From Dama dama (taxonomy: Eukaryota; Chordata; Mammalia; Artiodactyla; Cervidae): a stretch of DNA of 64,000 nucleotides. Under the pieces are notes generated by a model. That model worked only from the letters and a program-made list of their open reading frames with translations. It searched no databases and was not told the DNA's origin. Position numbers and translations under genes: made by a program. Numbering within the stretch: position 1 is the first letter of the stretch; each line of letters opens with the position of its first letter. The stretch covers positions 26,820,001-26,884,000 of the forward strand of contig NC_083697.1 in assembly GCF_033118175.1 (NCBI RefSeq), in the 5' to 3' direction. Shown in pieces: positions 1 through 11,484 of this stretch.

Positions 1-590
1 GGTGGGCCCAACAACAATCCATTGTAAAATGGAAGTAGTATATCTGGAATTGAGGATGAGCAGAGAGCAAAAGCAAGCTGGTGACTCCCATTTCATCTGC
101 CATTGCTACACCAGCAACCACTTACCTCACAATTTTAGTCATCATTTAGTTACAATAAGATAATTGAGGAATACAAAGTCCAAGCTTGGTTTATGAATGG
201 GCCAGTCTGGTATGTTGGTGCCTGCCAAAAATGGACAGCAACTTCACTACAGCCACATTCAGTGGCTATGAATGACAGTAGTGAGAGAAAATCCCCATTT
301 AGGCAGAACTCTGAGTGATGCATCTGGTCATATATGTCGGATAAAAGAGTATGTGGTCCTATGGGCAGTCAGCCTGTAAGAAGAACGGATGGTCAGAGAC
401 CAAAAGATATGGGGTGGAAACATATGGATGGATATATACAAATAGGCACAAACGCTAAAGATCTTCATATTACTTATTAAGCCCTCCCAGAGAGCTGCTA
501 TCACAGAAAAGATGCTAAAAACCAAAGCAGATCAAATAACTTGGCTGATTGACGTCAACACTTTCATCAGCTACCCTAGTGCTACCCTTT
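1..590 (+). mobile_element. Decayed endogenous retrovirus pol remnant
   Basis: Conceptual translation of the plus strand gives short blocks, broken by stops and frame changes, that resemble the RNase H to integrase junction of retroviral pol. The clearest are around 190-290 and 390-520. There is no open frame across the block, no LTR is visible beside it, and it could not make a protein. The assignment to an ERV1-like lineage is inference; another ancient repeat is possible. Confidence 0.42.
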
Positions 591-601
591 ATTAACTTAT
601 T

Positions 602-1006
602 ATTTATTTACTTAAATTTTTTTTTATTGGAGGAAAATTGCTTTACAGTGTTGTGTTGATTTCTGCTGTACAACAGCTTGAATCAGCCGTAATTATATGT
701 ATGTCCTTTTCCTCTTGAGCTTCCTTCCCCTGCTCCATCCCATGCCATAGATCATCATAGAGCGCCAGGTTGGGCTCCTTGTTCTGACAGCAACGTCTCT
801 TCTCACCAGCTGTTTTACACATGGTGTATATATGTCAATGCTGCTTTCTCCAGTCATTCCACTCTCTCCTCCTACAGAGTGGAGTATGGCAGAAAGAGAA
901 AAATAAATATCGTATATTAACGTATATATATGGAATCTAGAAAAACGGTACTGATGAACCTATATACAGGGATGGAATGGAGATGCAGATGTAGAGAATG
1001 GACTTG
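602..1006 (-). mobile_element. L1 3' end with inverted 5' segment
   Basis: Positions 617-885 match a ruminant L1 3' end in antisense, with the poly-T tract near 617-626. Positions 886-1006 match the adjoining upstream L1 sequence in the opposite direction. Flanks ttaacttatt (592-601) and ttaactaatt (1007-1016) look like a 9/10 target-site duplication. This is the structure expected of a twin-primed, 5'-inverted L1 insertion. Confidence 0.72.
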
Positions 1007-1024
1007 TTAACTAATTTTTTTTCA

Positions 1025-1800
1025 AAGATCTGCTATGTCTTTGATTTTCTTAATTCTTCCTATTCTCTCTTTTTAATTTCTACTTAAAAAATTATGTTCT
1101 TCCTACTTTGTTTGGATTTGATATTTTTCTAGTTTCTTGAGGTGAAAACCCTCTTTTAAACCCTCTTCTGATTTAAATTTTATAAATTTCCTATTTGGGT
1201 ACTATAGTAGTTGTATTCCCTAAGTTTTATTACATTTTATTTTTATCCAGTTCAATTATTTCCTAACTTTCCTATGATTTCTTCTTCAAATTATAAGTTC
1301 TTTAAAATGTGATGCTTAATTTCCAAATAGTTACACATTTTCTAGTTCCCTTTTTGTTATTATTTATTAGTAAAGTTTCACAGTGATAAGAGAGCATATT
1401 CTGCATAATTTCAGGGCATTGAAAATTTTCACTTGTTTTATTTACCAGAATAGAATCTATTTCAGTAAACATCTCTTGTGTAGTTAAATACTATATATAT
1501 TTTTTCAGGTATTGAATGTAGTGTTTTACAAATGCAAATATTCATTAATTGTGCTGTATAAGTCTATATCCTTACTATTTATTAATTTTGCTTAAGCTAT
1601 CAATTGCTGAAAGGGTTATTTTAAGATCTCCAGCTATCATTGTAGGATTCTCTATTTTTAAAATGCTAACTAATTTTTGCTTCATAAGTATGTGATTTCT
1701 TTGATACAGTCAATAGTAGAGTTGGGCTAATAATCTACCTCTCACATTGATTAGATTTCTACTTGCCGTCTCACTTCTTAGAAAGTCTTTTGATAGTTCA
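1025..1800 (-). mobile_element. Ancient L1 ORF2 fragment, antisense
   Basis: The AT-rich block reads as a diverged antisense copy of the L1 ORF2 endonuclease to linker region; the best-matching part is roughly 1375-1700. No frame is open. Divergence suggests an old mammalian L1M-type copy. Confidence 0.65.
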
Positions 1801-2104
1801 GGCTTTTTTAAAAGCTCAAAAAAATATGAAATTTTATTTTTCTCTTACATGGGTCTGTAACAAGCAAAAGGAATAAACCTCATCCCATTATCCTTGAAGA
1901 TGGATTCAGAATCATTAAATACACCTAAAATGTATTCTGCTCATTGCTGTAGTTCATGGTTACAGCATGATAACATGCAACTCTTGGGAGCATTTGTAAT
2001 TTTTTTTGGCTACTCTGCATAATTTTTCTTCTTGAGGGAGTTGCTCATTGGGTAGATTGGGAGAATATATAGTTTACTTCTCTTTACTCTGCCTATAAAG
2101 CCTA
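1801..2104. other. Unassigned AT-rich sequence
   Basis: No gene, RNA or repeat family recognised. A short run of T near 2000 is the only visible low-complexity feature. Confidence 0.5.
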
Positions 2105-2165
2105 GCATGCTGTAGTCCATGGGGTCACAGAGTTGGACACGACTGAGTGACTGAACTGAACTGAT
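2105..2165 (+). mobile_element. Bov-tA/BOV-A2 SINE 3' fragment
   Basis: Only the last ~60 bases of the SINE are present (tgtagtccatggggtcacag onward, ending gaactgaactga). This tail is the part shared with BovB. Confidence 0.8.
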
Positions 2166-3026
2166 TACTACTACTGACAAGCTGAGGTGTAGGTTGCTGA
2201 ACTAGGCTCAGCCATCTAGATGCTTGCACTCAGAATTTGAATGTAGAGAATTTAAATCATTTAAAAGTATTGAGAGTCCAGTGGTGGCAGCACCACACAT
2301 TCACAACAGTGATGTCCAGTAAGGATAGAGGGCACCTACCAGTGGTAACAAGGAAGTTATTCTTGTGGCATAACTTTAGTCTTGGTTCTGCTGCCCTGAA
2401 TCTTTTGGTTCCTGTCCATTTTCTGAGCCTATTTCCCTATCTAACCTTCTCCTTGATTCTCTAATTCATCCAATACTTTTATTAATACATTTATTTACTA
2501 ACTTAGCCATAGTCGGTTTTAATGACCTACAAGCAAGGAATGTCACTGATACAGAAACCTTCTTCTAAATGCCAGGTGTGTACTCTAGATGCTGAGGTCA
2601 TAGAGATAAAGGATATGATTTTTCAATGGCAAAAAAGTACAATATAATGAGGAGCTGGACATACTAAAGCAAAATTTTAAAATAATATGTATAAATATGT
2701 AATGATATATATACAGAAACTCTGATGGAGGTATATGTGAAGACAAAAGGAATAGAGAAATGATTGCCTGTGTTTGCCCCGGGGTCAGGCACTTTCACAG
2801 GGGGGAGACTCTGGAGCTGAGGAGAGAATGCTGGCAGAGGAAAGCAGTCATGCTGAAGAGTGGGGAAGGGATTCTGGACCAACGTGTAGCACGGGCTATA
2901 ATAGAGAATTATCAGGGAGTACTGAGAAGTCGCTACAGTAATGGGAAAGACACCTGGTGGGAAAATGGCAGGAGGGAGGGGAGACTACATGTGTAGACTG
3001 ATGCCACACTAAAGGATTCAGACTTC
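2166..3026. other. Unassigned sequence without a convincing gene
   Basis: Two short open frames (2237-2464 and 2760-2996, plus strand) carry no recognisable domain and no supporting signals. Nothing else is visible. Confidence 0.5.
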
Positions 3027-3038
3027 AGAGAAGAGCTT

Positions 3039-3259
3039 GTGTGCGCTTAGTCACTCAGTCGTGTCTGACTCTTTGCGGCCCCATGGACTATAGCCCAGCT
3101 GGCTTCTCTGTCCATGGGATTTCTCAGGCAAGGATACTGGAGTGGGTTGCCATTTCTTGCTCCAGGGCATCTTCCCTACCCAGGGATGGAAACTGAGTCT
3201 CTTGCATCTCTTGCATTGGCAGGCAGATTCTTTAGCAGTAGTGCCACCTGGGAAGCCCT
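3039..3259 (-). mobile_element. Bov-tA SINE, antisense
   Basis: A near full-length copy runs from the tail (cttagtcactcagtcgtgtc) to the tRNA-derived head complement (gccacctgggaagccc). Flanks agagaagagctt (3027-3038) and agagaagagatt (3260-3271) form an 11/12 target-site duplication. Confidence 0.93.
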
Positions 3260-3362
3260 AGAGAAGAGATTACAATAATATTAGATAGATTTTTCTAAAA
3301 TGAAGAGGGTGAATGAGAATAATTCATGAGGTGAAAACAGACAGGATGGTGGTGTTTCTTTT

Positions 3363-3574
3363 GTATGCCTGCTAAGTCACTTCAGTCATGTCCCGACTCT
3401 ATGGACTGTAGCCCACCAGGCTCCTCTGTCCCTAGGGTTCTCCAGGCAAGAATACTGGAGTGGGTTGCCATGCCCTTCTCCAGGGGATCTTCCCGACCCT
3501 CAAACACATGTCTTTCTCTTACACTTCCTGAGTTGGCAGAAGGGTTCTTTGCCATTAGCACTACCTAGGAAGCC
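3363..3574 (-). mobile_element. Bov-tA SINE, antisense
   Basis: Recognised by gactgtagcccaccaggctc, caagaatactggagtgggtt and the terminal ctaggaagccc. The head region (about 3495-3550) is more diverged than in the neighbouring copies. This is the second of three same-direction copies within 800 bp. Confidence 0.92.
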
Positions 3575-3606
3575 CAGTGGTTCTCTTAGAAAATTTCATA
3601 TTTTAA

Positions 3607-3822
3607 AGAAAGTGAAAGTGAAGTCCCTTAGTCATATCCAACTCTTTGCGACCCCATGGACTGTAACCTATCAGGCTCCTTTGACCATGGAATTTTCCAG
3701 GCAAGAATGCTGGAGTGGGTTGCCATTTCCTTCTCTGGGTGATCTTCCCAACCCAGGGATCGAACCCGGGTCTCCTGCATTGCAGGCAGACGCTTTACCA
3801 TCTGAGCCACCAGGGAAACTGA
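3607..3822 (-). mobile_element. Bov-tA SINE, antisense
   Basis: A full-length copy with tail, body and head (gatcgaacccgggtctcctg is the complement of the tRNA-like B-box region). Third copy of the cluster. The long open frames on both strands here are SINE shadows. Confidence 0.93.
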
Positions 3823-3824
3823 AA

Positions 3825-5440
3825 TAACATCTCTCTTCACAACATCTCTTATGTTCCTTTTACAAAGCTGCAAGTATCGTGTCTCAATAGCAGACTTGAC
3901 TTTTTGGACTTTTGATTATTAAAAACCAGCATGTAAATCTCTTTTATGTTTCACAGTCCTAGATAAGTCTGTCACAATCTTCCTATCCTGTCTCACCTCT
4001 TCACATGTTACTGTAAAGCAATTTAAAAAAAAATTACCTCATTAGGAGGAATGTTAGAAAGTTGCAGTGTCTTTCAACAAGTTGAAGGGTCAGTATCTTG
4101 ATTGTGTATGTTGCTATTGCATTCCCAAAGGCATGGGTGAAAGCAGAAGTGAGTTGAGGGTAACAATTAAGTGCAAATAACTAGAGAGGTAGAATGTGTA
4201 TAGGGACAAGGAGTTATAGATAATGAGATAGTGATGGTATAACTGAAAGCAACAGGATGTCTCAAAAAATTTAATAGAAGATAATGATCAAAGTGAAGAG
4301 GTTCCTGTATGCAGAAGGCAAGACACACAAGCTTAAGTTCTGCAAATGAAAGATTATTTTCCCCCTCTAGTTACTATGTTCCCTTGTTCTGGGCCAGGCT
4401 GTCGCTGGATGATGAGGAACAATTGTGCTCATGATCTTCTCTTGCTAGACTATAGGAGAAACCACGGTTTACATCATGTTTTAGTTCCAGGAGCAATCCT
4501 TAAGTTCTGTTTTAACACATATTGTAGCTGAAACATTAAGGAAAGAGAATGTAGAGTGGGTGTGATAGGAGGGGCAGGAATGGTAGAAAGGGAGAAAAAA
4601 GGAGAGGAAGGGAGTGACAGGGGAAGAGGAAGCAGTGAACGAAAAGGAGGAGGAAAGTGGAAGAAAGAAGAGTCTCTAAAGGAAGGGAATGAAGACAGAT
4701 CGACCCAGAAAAAAATAATCAATTGAACTAATTCCAGCTACTCTCTGGCTTAAATGGAAATTGTGGGTCAGCCAGGCATCTAAATACTTTAGAGAGATTG
4801 TTCTAACATTGCTTAAATGTTTGTTGAATTAAAACAACTTAAATAAACTTTTGGATTTTAAAGAGAAAGGGGAAGGCTGTGGAGAAAGAAAAAGAGCTGC
4901 TGGAAGAAAACATGATGGAAATTATGAAACATTATTGGTCTAAAATAGGAAACAAATCACTTATCATACATGAGGTGAAAACCAGGAAGTTTGGGAAAAA
5001 ATGGTTAAGGCTCAGAGAAGCTTCATCGCCTCTGTTGTCTGTGACATTTAATATGTTGCAAGAGAAGTGTAGAAATTAAACTCCTCTGTAGAAGGAAGCT
5101 GCACAATGGCTCTGGGGATTTCAGTTTTTTTGGAAACTGTAGACTTGGGAAGTAACATTTTGGTGCTGTTTACTTTGTATATTATTATAGATTTAAAAAC
5201 TAATATTTAATTGCATCTTGGTTTAGTAAAAGAAGAGCTGGTCATGGCTTTAAAATATACACAGACACATTCCTCAAAGGATACATACCGAATTGTTAAT
5301 AGTGCCAACTTTGGGGAATGGGAGTGGGTTTGGGGCTGAGTGATGCTTTCAACTTTTACTTGACATATTTTTGTGATTTATGATTTAAAAAGTTAATTTT
5401 TAAAGTGAACATTTTAAGCAATTTTTTTTTTTTACCACCC
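3825..5440. other. Unassigned sequence with a purine-rich tract
   Basis: No gene or repeat family recognised. The plus strand between about 4556 and 4700 is very rich in A and G. A short frame at 4879-5079 has no recognisable domain. Confidence 0.5.
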
Positions 5441-5459
5441 AACCATACTTTAAATTTTT

Positions 5460-6075
5460 TTCTTGAGATTATAAAATGGATACATGCTGGTTGTAAAAAT
5501 TTGTGATGATTTATTTAATCAGCTCCTATGGACAAATCTTTAGGCTGTTTCTTTCTTTTTTTTTTTTGCTATGACAACCACTGTTAAAGTGATCATGCTT
5601 GTATGTTTCTTGTATTCCTGTATTTCTGTAGGATAAATTCATAGAATTCCTGAGTCAAAGCAATTGTGCACGTCAATTCTGAGGAATATGCTAAATAGCT
5701 TGTTGAAATGTTATAGAAATTTATACTTCCACAAAAGTGTATGATTATGCTAATTTCACCAAGAATGGATATTCATTTTCTTTTAAATCTTGGCCTATCT
5801 GATAAGTAAAATTTATTTCTTCTTGTTTAAATTGAATTGATTATTAGTGAGGTTGGGAATAGTTTCGTATGCTTAATGGTGGGTAGTTATTTTAAAAGAA
5901 ATTGATTTGTCAGAACTTTCTATATAAAGTGGTATTTATCCTTTACCATATATATTGAAAATATTTTCTCATTTGTACTGTCTTTTACCTTTGTAGTGTC
6001 TCTTTATATTAAAGTGTTATGTGTCAAGTTTTTTCTTTAGGGCTTCTGGGTTTCCGATAATCATTGGAAAGAATG
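5460..6075 (-). mobile_element. L1M-type LINE 3' region, antisense
   Basis: Diverged but colinear with the antisense 3' part of old mammalian L1. Landmarks are tatttctgtaggataaattc near 5620, the gattattagtgaggttggga block near 5840, and ggcttctgggttt near 6041. No frame is open. Confidence 0.68.
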
Positions 6076-6127
6076 ACCGAAGTATTCTCATCTACATCAC
6101 TGCCATCTTACTGGTGAATAGTGGGAA

Positions 6128-6328
6128 CTCAAAGTGAAAGAAAGTGTCAGACTCCTTGTGACCCGTGGACTATAGCCCACCAGGCTCCTCTGGTCCCAGT
6201 CCATGGATTTCCCAGCAAGAATACTGGAGCGGGTTGTCATTCCCTTCTCCAGGGGATCTTCTCGACCCAGGGATTGAACCTGGGTCTCTCCAAGTGCCAG
6301 CAGATTCCCAGCCACCAGGGGAGCCCAA
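6128..6328 (-). mobile_element. Bov-tA SINE, antisense
   Basis: A full-length copy with a few small indels (for example around 6190-6215), ending ccaccaggggagccc. Flanks with atagtgggaa/atagggaa similarity may be a degraded target-site duplication. Confidence 0.92.
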
Positions 6329-6329
6329 G

Positions 6330-6888
6330 CTATAGGGAATCAAGGTGATAGACACTATTAACCACCTTAAAATTTTAAAAAATACCTCTCCTACGTTTTG
6401 TGGCCATTATTTCTTCCTTATTTTCCTAACAGTCTTTAGCAACTATTACATGTTACTCAGAAGGCAAAGTTTAAAAATTAAAAGATAATTGTATGATTAG
6501 AAAAAGAAAGAAAAGACTAAATTCTCATTTTTCAATCCCTATCATGAATGAAATACAAGGTGTAGTCTCTTTTTAGGAAAGAGGTCATGCTGTGTAAACC
6601 ATTTATTTAATGGCACATCAGTGTGTTCCCATCTGAGTCAAGGTGAAGATGTATATATTGTGTCACTCATGCGGTGAGGAACAGTTCCTAGTAGTCCATT
6701 CCTGCTTGTACCATTGCCATAAAGGGATTGCTGGATATCAAGCTCACCATTGAATAAACCACACCTTGCTTCCCCAAATGAGAGAGAGGAGAAATACAAA
6801 TTTCTCTCAGTTACTAAATTTAGTCATCCCATACAGTTAGGTCTGCCTGTTTTTGTGTCCCAGCACATATAAACAATATTTGTCCTTA
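6330..6888. other. Unassigned sequence
   Basis: No gene or repeat recognised with confidence. Confidence 0.45.
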
Positions 6889-6889
6889 A

Positions 6890-7150
6890 AGGCCCAACAC
6901 AGATACACTTTTCTCTGTGAGGCCTACCTTAATTTCTCTACCCTGGATCTATTATTTCTGTTTTCTAAATTCTCTTAGCCCTTTGTGTATACTACTGTTC
7001 TCTGAGTATTTCTATCTTGTTTTCTAGTTAAGTAGCCATGATTTATTTCTATTAGAATGTAAAACTCTTTCAGTAGGGGAAAGCTGTTTGTTTAAATCAA
7101 CTTGGTTATTTCCTCACAGTGCTTATTATGATGACCTTACTCATATGAAT
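6890..7150 (+). mobile_element. Probable L2 LINE 3' fragment
   Basis: The order of elements (ctgtgaggcctaccttaatt, then a T-rich block, then an agaatgtaaaactc-like block) follows the L2 3' end in sense orientation. It is strongly diverged. Confidence 0.48.
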
Positions 7151-8966
7151 GGGTAAAAACAGAATTAAACTAAGTTGGAGAGAAATATAGAAATTCAAAA
7201 TTAGAACTCAAGGCTATATAGATGGTTTTCTCATAAGATAGGAAGACCAATAAAATGATTGAAAAGCTGATAGCTAACACAGGTAATTCAGTTATAATGG
7301 CTAACAAACAAGAAAAAAAAAATGCCAATCTTCGGCTTACCTACTTTTGCTATATAATTATTTAAAAAATCATCTCAAATAATTATGAATTATAGTGGCC
7401 TGTTCTGCCCTTTGAGGGACTATTCAATAACTTACTCCTCTTACTCCAAGAAAGCCAGTTTATTTTATAAATAAAATTTTATTTTAATTCACAAAAACTA
7501 AGAATATACAAAATAGTTCACTGAACTAGGAAGAAGAGAAAATTAACATGCCTAACAGCTGATTTGTATTAAAATTTATGATATTTATCATTCTTCATAT
7601 AGGTATGATTCAGTAAAGCTCATACTTCATATACATACAATTAATTTTGTTGAATTTTTGACATGAGGGTTCAGTCTAATATAGTAATTGTGGAGACAAA
7701 AAAAGATATTCTGCATTAAAACAGATTTTAACCTTCTCAGATAAGGGCTGCAATTCTGTCTTATATTGCCATTTTATTTGAATCACAGGAACGGGCTTTG
7801 GGATCCTTTGAAATCTACAGACTTGTAGGTCTGTAGCCACTGACTTCCTGGATAGCTTGTCTGGGTGTGCTTAAATCAAAGCAATGTGATTTTCTTCAAG
7901 GAAAAATAGCTAATTGAGGTGCTGTCATTCCTCAGTCATCAACAGAGAATAGCCAATAATTGACTAGGGAAAGGAGAGAGAACCTGACATAAGCTGGCGC
8001 TGATTTTTTATTTATTTTATTGAATCTGTCTCTTGATGATTAACACAGAAATTCCTCTAGCAATTATGGACTCTCTTGTAAATGACTGTCTCATAATTTA
8101 CAGCTTGCCAGGAGCAGATTCAACTCAAACATGTGTGTAATTCACTCTTCTAGCTCATTTCCATCACATTTCCCCCCAGTCTAGATTCTCTCTCACATGT
8201 GAAATGTTTCACAGTGAGATTATATGATCCCCTTTGCCAGAAAAATTGACCTACCATATAGAGAATACTATAGCTGGTTTCCCAGGGTGTATCTTAATGG
8301 AAAATAAGGCTATTCTTCATAAAGGAATTCTATAGTCAGTTCTCACACTTCATTTCTAATTGCTGATTTTAGTCTCCTACCCCTTCTGCAAGTTTTTACC
8401 TACCCATCTTTCTCTTTTTTTAATATCAGAGTTATGGGTATACAACCCAGTCAATACATTTTAATTTTAGTTCCTTTTCTATTTATATTTTTCCTCCTCT
8501 ATTAGGCATGCTAATGATCTGTGAAATGTCCAAAATATGGGTAGCAAGAGGTAAAAGAAAAAATGATTGAGATCATACACACCCTAAATCCCTCCCTGAA
8601 CTATAAGTACCTGAATGGAGAAGCATATTAAAATTTCCCAGGCCTATGAAAAATATGTAAATTGGCTCTAACATAGCTCTTATCTTTATTGATAGTAACA
8701 TTTACATTATTATTGAATGGTCTTATTTTTTTCCTGTTGTATACGGTGATGAGGTGCCAAGGAAAAGTAGAGAGCCATGTCAATAGCACTGGCCAGTAAG
8801 GTGGTAGGTTACATTTCCAGGAAGATAATTTGTTTGCTACAAATGCATTGTATATCCAACTTTTTCAGCGTACTGTACCTTGCCAGGATTCCTATCATGG
8901 ACTTGGTGAGAGGCTCTCGAATGAAGGTGGGCAAGAGTAAAATGAGTAGGCAAAGATTGCAGAAGA
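7151..8966. other. Unassigned AT-rich sequence
   Basis: A repeat-poor stretch of about 1.8 kb with no recognisable gene, RNA or young repeat. The segment around 8050-8230 is more complex in sequence than its surroundings, but by itself shows no function. Confidence 0.45.
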
Positions 8967-9172
8967 GGCTTCCCTGGTGGCACAGATGGTAAAGAATCTG
9001 CCTGCAATGCAGGAGACCTGGGTTCAACCCCTGGGTTGGGAAGATCCCCTGGAGAAGGGAAAGGTGACCCTCTCCAGTATACTCGCCTGGAGAATCCCCA
9101 TGTACAGAGAAGCCTGGTTGGCTACAGTCTGTGGGGTCGAAAAGAGTCAGATACGACTGAGCATCTAAGCAC
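8967..9172 (+). mobile_element. Bov-tA SINE, sense
   Basis: The tRNA-derived head (gcttccctggtggcacagat, then gggttcaacccctggg as B-box) leads into the shared body and the tail (gactgagcatctaagcaca). Near full length. Confidence 0.95.
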
Positions 9173-9780
9173 ATATGACAAGGGGCTAGCCAGGGAGTCA
9201 AAATTGGAGCCAAAGGGACTGATCTAGGACAAATTCTCATTACTATTTATTCAGCTAACATTTTCCAGTCACCTATTATGGGCTAGGCTGAGAAGCAAGG
9301 TTCTCGAGACAGAGCAGTAAGTATAGGGAAGCCACTGTATTTCCCACCCAGAGTTTATGGTCTAGCATACAGCTAGAAAGAATTAGCAGCAGAAGAGACA
9401 GTCATGAAGCACAGAATGAAGCATGGTGAGAACTGGGAAAATAGACTTCAGGTCCAAAAACCTAAGTGTAAATATTCCTCTTATACTACCCTAATGTGGC
9501 TTTATCAAGCTGAGAACACAGTCTAATGCTTGAAAAATATGGAGATAATTAGGCATTGTCCTTGAATGTAAGCATTTAAATCTAGAGAATGCTACATGTA
9601 GTGTGCAAGGATTACTATATTTTAAGGCAGTGTGTGATCCATGTCATTAGGGAGAAATGATTAGAAATTTACATTGGCTACAATACACTGTCTTTAATGC
9701 CTAGTGTTCCTGTGAACACTCCCTCTCCATCAGCTGTCAACTCAGAGAAGCAATAATGGGCTATTTTTGTGTATTTGTGA
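9173..9780. other. Ancient repeat-like and unassigned sequence
   Basis: The block 9245-9350 resembles an old mammal-wide repeat (tttattcagctaacatttt followed by a cagagcagtaag-like part). The family is not assigned. The rest shows nothing recognisable. Confidence 0.35.
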
Positions 9781-9924
9781 CCAGTGTATACCTGAACCTC
9801 ACCAGCCAATCCATAGCCTGGTAGATTGTGTATGATGAAGCTTGGCTTGAAACTATGAGTTGGCCAACTGAATTATTTTTTATTGAAATTGAGTTTAGAA
9901 CCGCTCAGGAACAAAGCAATTAGC

Positions 9925-10115
9925 ATGAGGAGATGGGTCGGAGAGCTGAGAGGGACTGTGCCCTTGGTGAAAGAAATCAGAATAGCGCATCGGGTTGACA
10001 GTGAAGCTGGGACCTCAGCGCAGCCCTGGAGTTCAGGGAGAGCGCTGGGTTCCCCTCCCGCCTCTGACTCAGGAGAAGACGACTTGCCATCGCAGGGTGG
10101 TGCGTGGATGACAAG
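9925..10115. promoter_or_regulatory. Locally CpG-dense patch, function unknown
   Basis: About ten CpGs fall within roughly 190 bp (gtcgg, gcgcatcgg, cagcgcagc, gagcgctg, cccgcc, gacgac, atcgc, tgcgtgg) inside AT-rich DNA. It is too short for a normal CpG island. It could be a regulatory element, a younger insertion or chance. An 86-codon open frame (9883-10143, plus) crosses it but has no recognisable domain. Confidence 0.25.
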
Positions 10116-10149
10116 AGCAGATTGGGAAGAGGAATGCTGGTAGAAACCT

Positions 10150-10632
10150 GAATTGAGAAGGAGGAAAATTCAAAGCTGCAAATACATACAAGTATTCTGA
10201 GAATTTTTTCTATGAAGGGGAGGAGAGAAATGGGGCAGTGATAGAGGAAAAACTGGGATCAGGAGAGGAAGGTTTTTAAGATGGGGAAGCTAATAGCATA
10301 TTTTTCTGTTGACAGGAAACCTTCAATAGAGAGGGGAAAATGATGATGCAGGAGAAAATGGAGTTGGTAGAGTGATGTCCTTGAGCAAGTGAGTGTGTTG
10401 GAACTGGTTGACAAATAGAGTTCATCCTTCATAAAAGCAGGAAGACAGAGGACTTGGGGCCAGATGCCTGTACCTAGGTAATTGTGACTGTGAGGGCTTG
10501 AAGAAGTACTGATTGTTTTTATTTTCTCCAGTGTCACACTGGAAACAGCTCGAGCATCTTGAAAATAACAAAGGAGTAGCAGGTACAGGAAATGTGAGGA
10601 GAGAGGACAAGGTATGAAAGCATTGAGTGAAG
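10150..10632. other. Probable ancient interspersed repeat, family unassigned
   Basis: The purine-rich block 10255-10400 has the look of an old mammal-wide repeat that continues beyond the BovB insertion at 10636-11100. I cannot name the family. Confidence 0.3.
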
Positions 10633-10635
10633 GAT

Positions 10636-11100
10636 AGTTCAGTTCAGTCGCTTGGTTGTGTCCGACTCTTTGCAACCCCATGGACTGCAGCACGCCAGGC
10701 CTCCCTGTCCATCACAAACTCACAGAGCATAGTCAAATTCATGTCCATCGAGTCAGTGATGCCATCCAACCATCTCATCCTCTGTCGTCCCCTTCTACTC
10801 CTGCCTTCAATCTTTCCCAGCATCAGGTTCTTTTCCAATGTGTTAGTTCTTTGCATCAGGTGGCCAAAGTATTGGAGTTTCAGCTTCAACATCAGTCTTT
10901 CCAATGAATACCCAGGACTGATCTCCTTTAGGATGGACTGGCGGGATCTCCTTGCAGTCCAAGGGACTCTCAAGAGTCTTCTCCAACATCACAGTTCAAA
11001 AGCATCAATTCTTTGGTGTTCAGCTTCCTTTACAGCCCAACTCTCACATCCATACATGACTACTAGAAAAACAATAGCTTTGACTACATGGACCATTGTT
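10636..11100 (-). mobile_element. BovB LINE 3' end, antisense (copy A)
   Basis: Read on the minus strand this is the 3' end of a BovB element: the last part of the RT reading frame, then the tail shared with Bov-tA SINEs (complement of gttcagtcgcttggttgtgt). It is 5'-truncated. The 204-codon plus-strand open frame from 10627 is the reverse-complement shadow of this LINE. Confidence 0.95.
10644..10973 (-). pseudogene. BovB reverse transcriptase C-terminal fragment
   Basis: The minus-strand frame encodes about 109 residues of the BovB polyprotein C-terminus (…RVPWTARRSRQSILKEISPG…, then …RMRWLDGITDSMDMNL…, ending in the tail-encoded HGVAKSRTQ). The RT catalytic core and the endonuclease are absent, so it has no activity of its own. 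Confidence 0.9.
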
Positions 11101-11484
11101 GTCAACTTTCAGGCTCACTGGAGTGTTAGTGATCGTGAATTTGAAGTGAAGCCATCAAATCCATCTGTGTTGTGGGTCTGGAGTAGGTGTAGACTTGGAT
11201 TTAGTAGTGTAGTGGTTGGCCAAGTGAGGCCTGCATGGTGAGATAGATATATGGGAGTAGGGTGGGTAGAAGAGGGAATGATTATAGAAATTGTCTGAGG
11301 AATTTAAACTCATCACGAGAAATATGAGGTTGTGAGGGGGTAAGTGAAAAGGTGATAGGTGGGCACCCTAGTTTTGGGAGTGAATGGCTAAACTAGGGCA
11401 GAAGGCAAGACTCCTGCAAGGGAAGAAGCCAACAGACAGCTTTCACATTCCATTTAAATTATCTGTTTAGGTGTCTGTTTTTCC
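11101..11484. other. Unassigned sequence
   Basis: This may be the continuation of the old repeat interrupted by BovB copy A. No gene signal. Confidence 0.35.

Noticed and set aside
3039..3822. Three similar spaced units that could look like a repeat array
   Set aside because: They are three independent full-length SINE insertions with diverged spacers, not CRISPR or satellite units.
8967..9060. tRNA-like sequence with A- and B-box motifs
   Set aside because: It is the tRNA-derived head of a Bov-tA SINE, not a tRNA gene. The same holds for the other SINE heads.
8809..9240. 143-codon minus-strand open frame
   Set aside because: Covers the complement of a Bov-tA SINE. Such frames recur at most SINE copies here and are repeat-derived.
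10259..10693. 144-codon minus-strand open frame
   Set aside because: The first part is the BovB tail and the rest an unassigned old repeat. No recognisable domain.
10627..11241. 204-codon plus-strand open frame, the longest in the window
   Set aside because: It is the antisense shadow of BovB copy A, whose true coding strand is minus, plus some flank.
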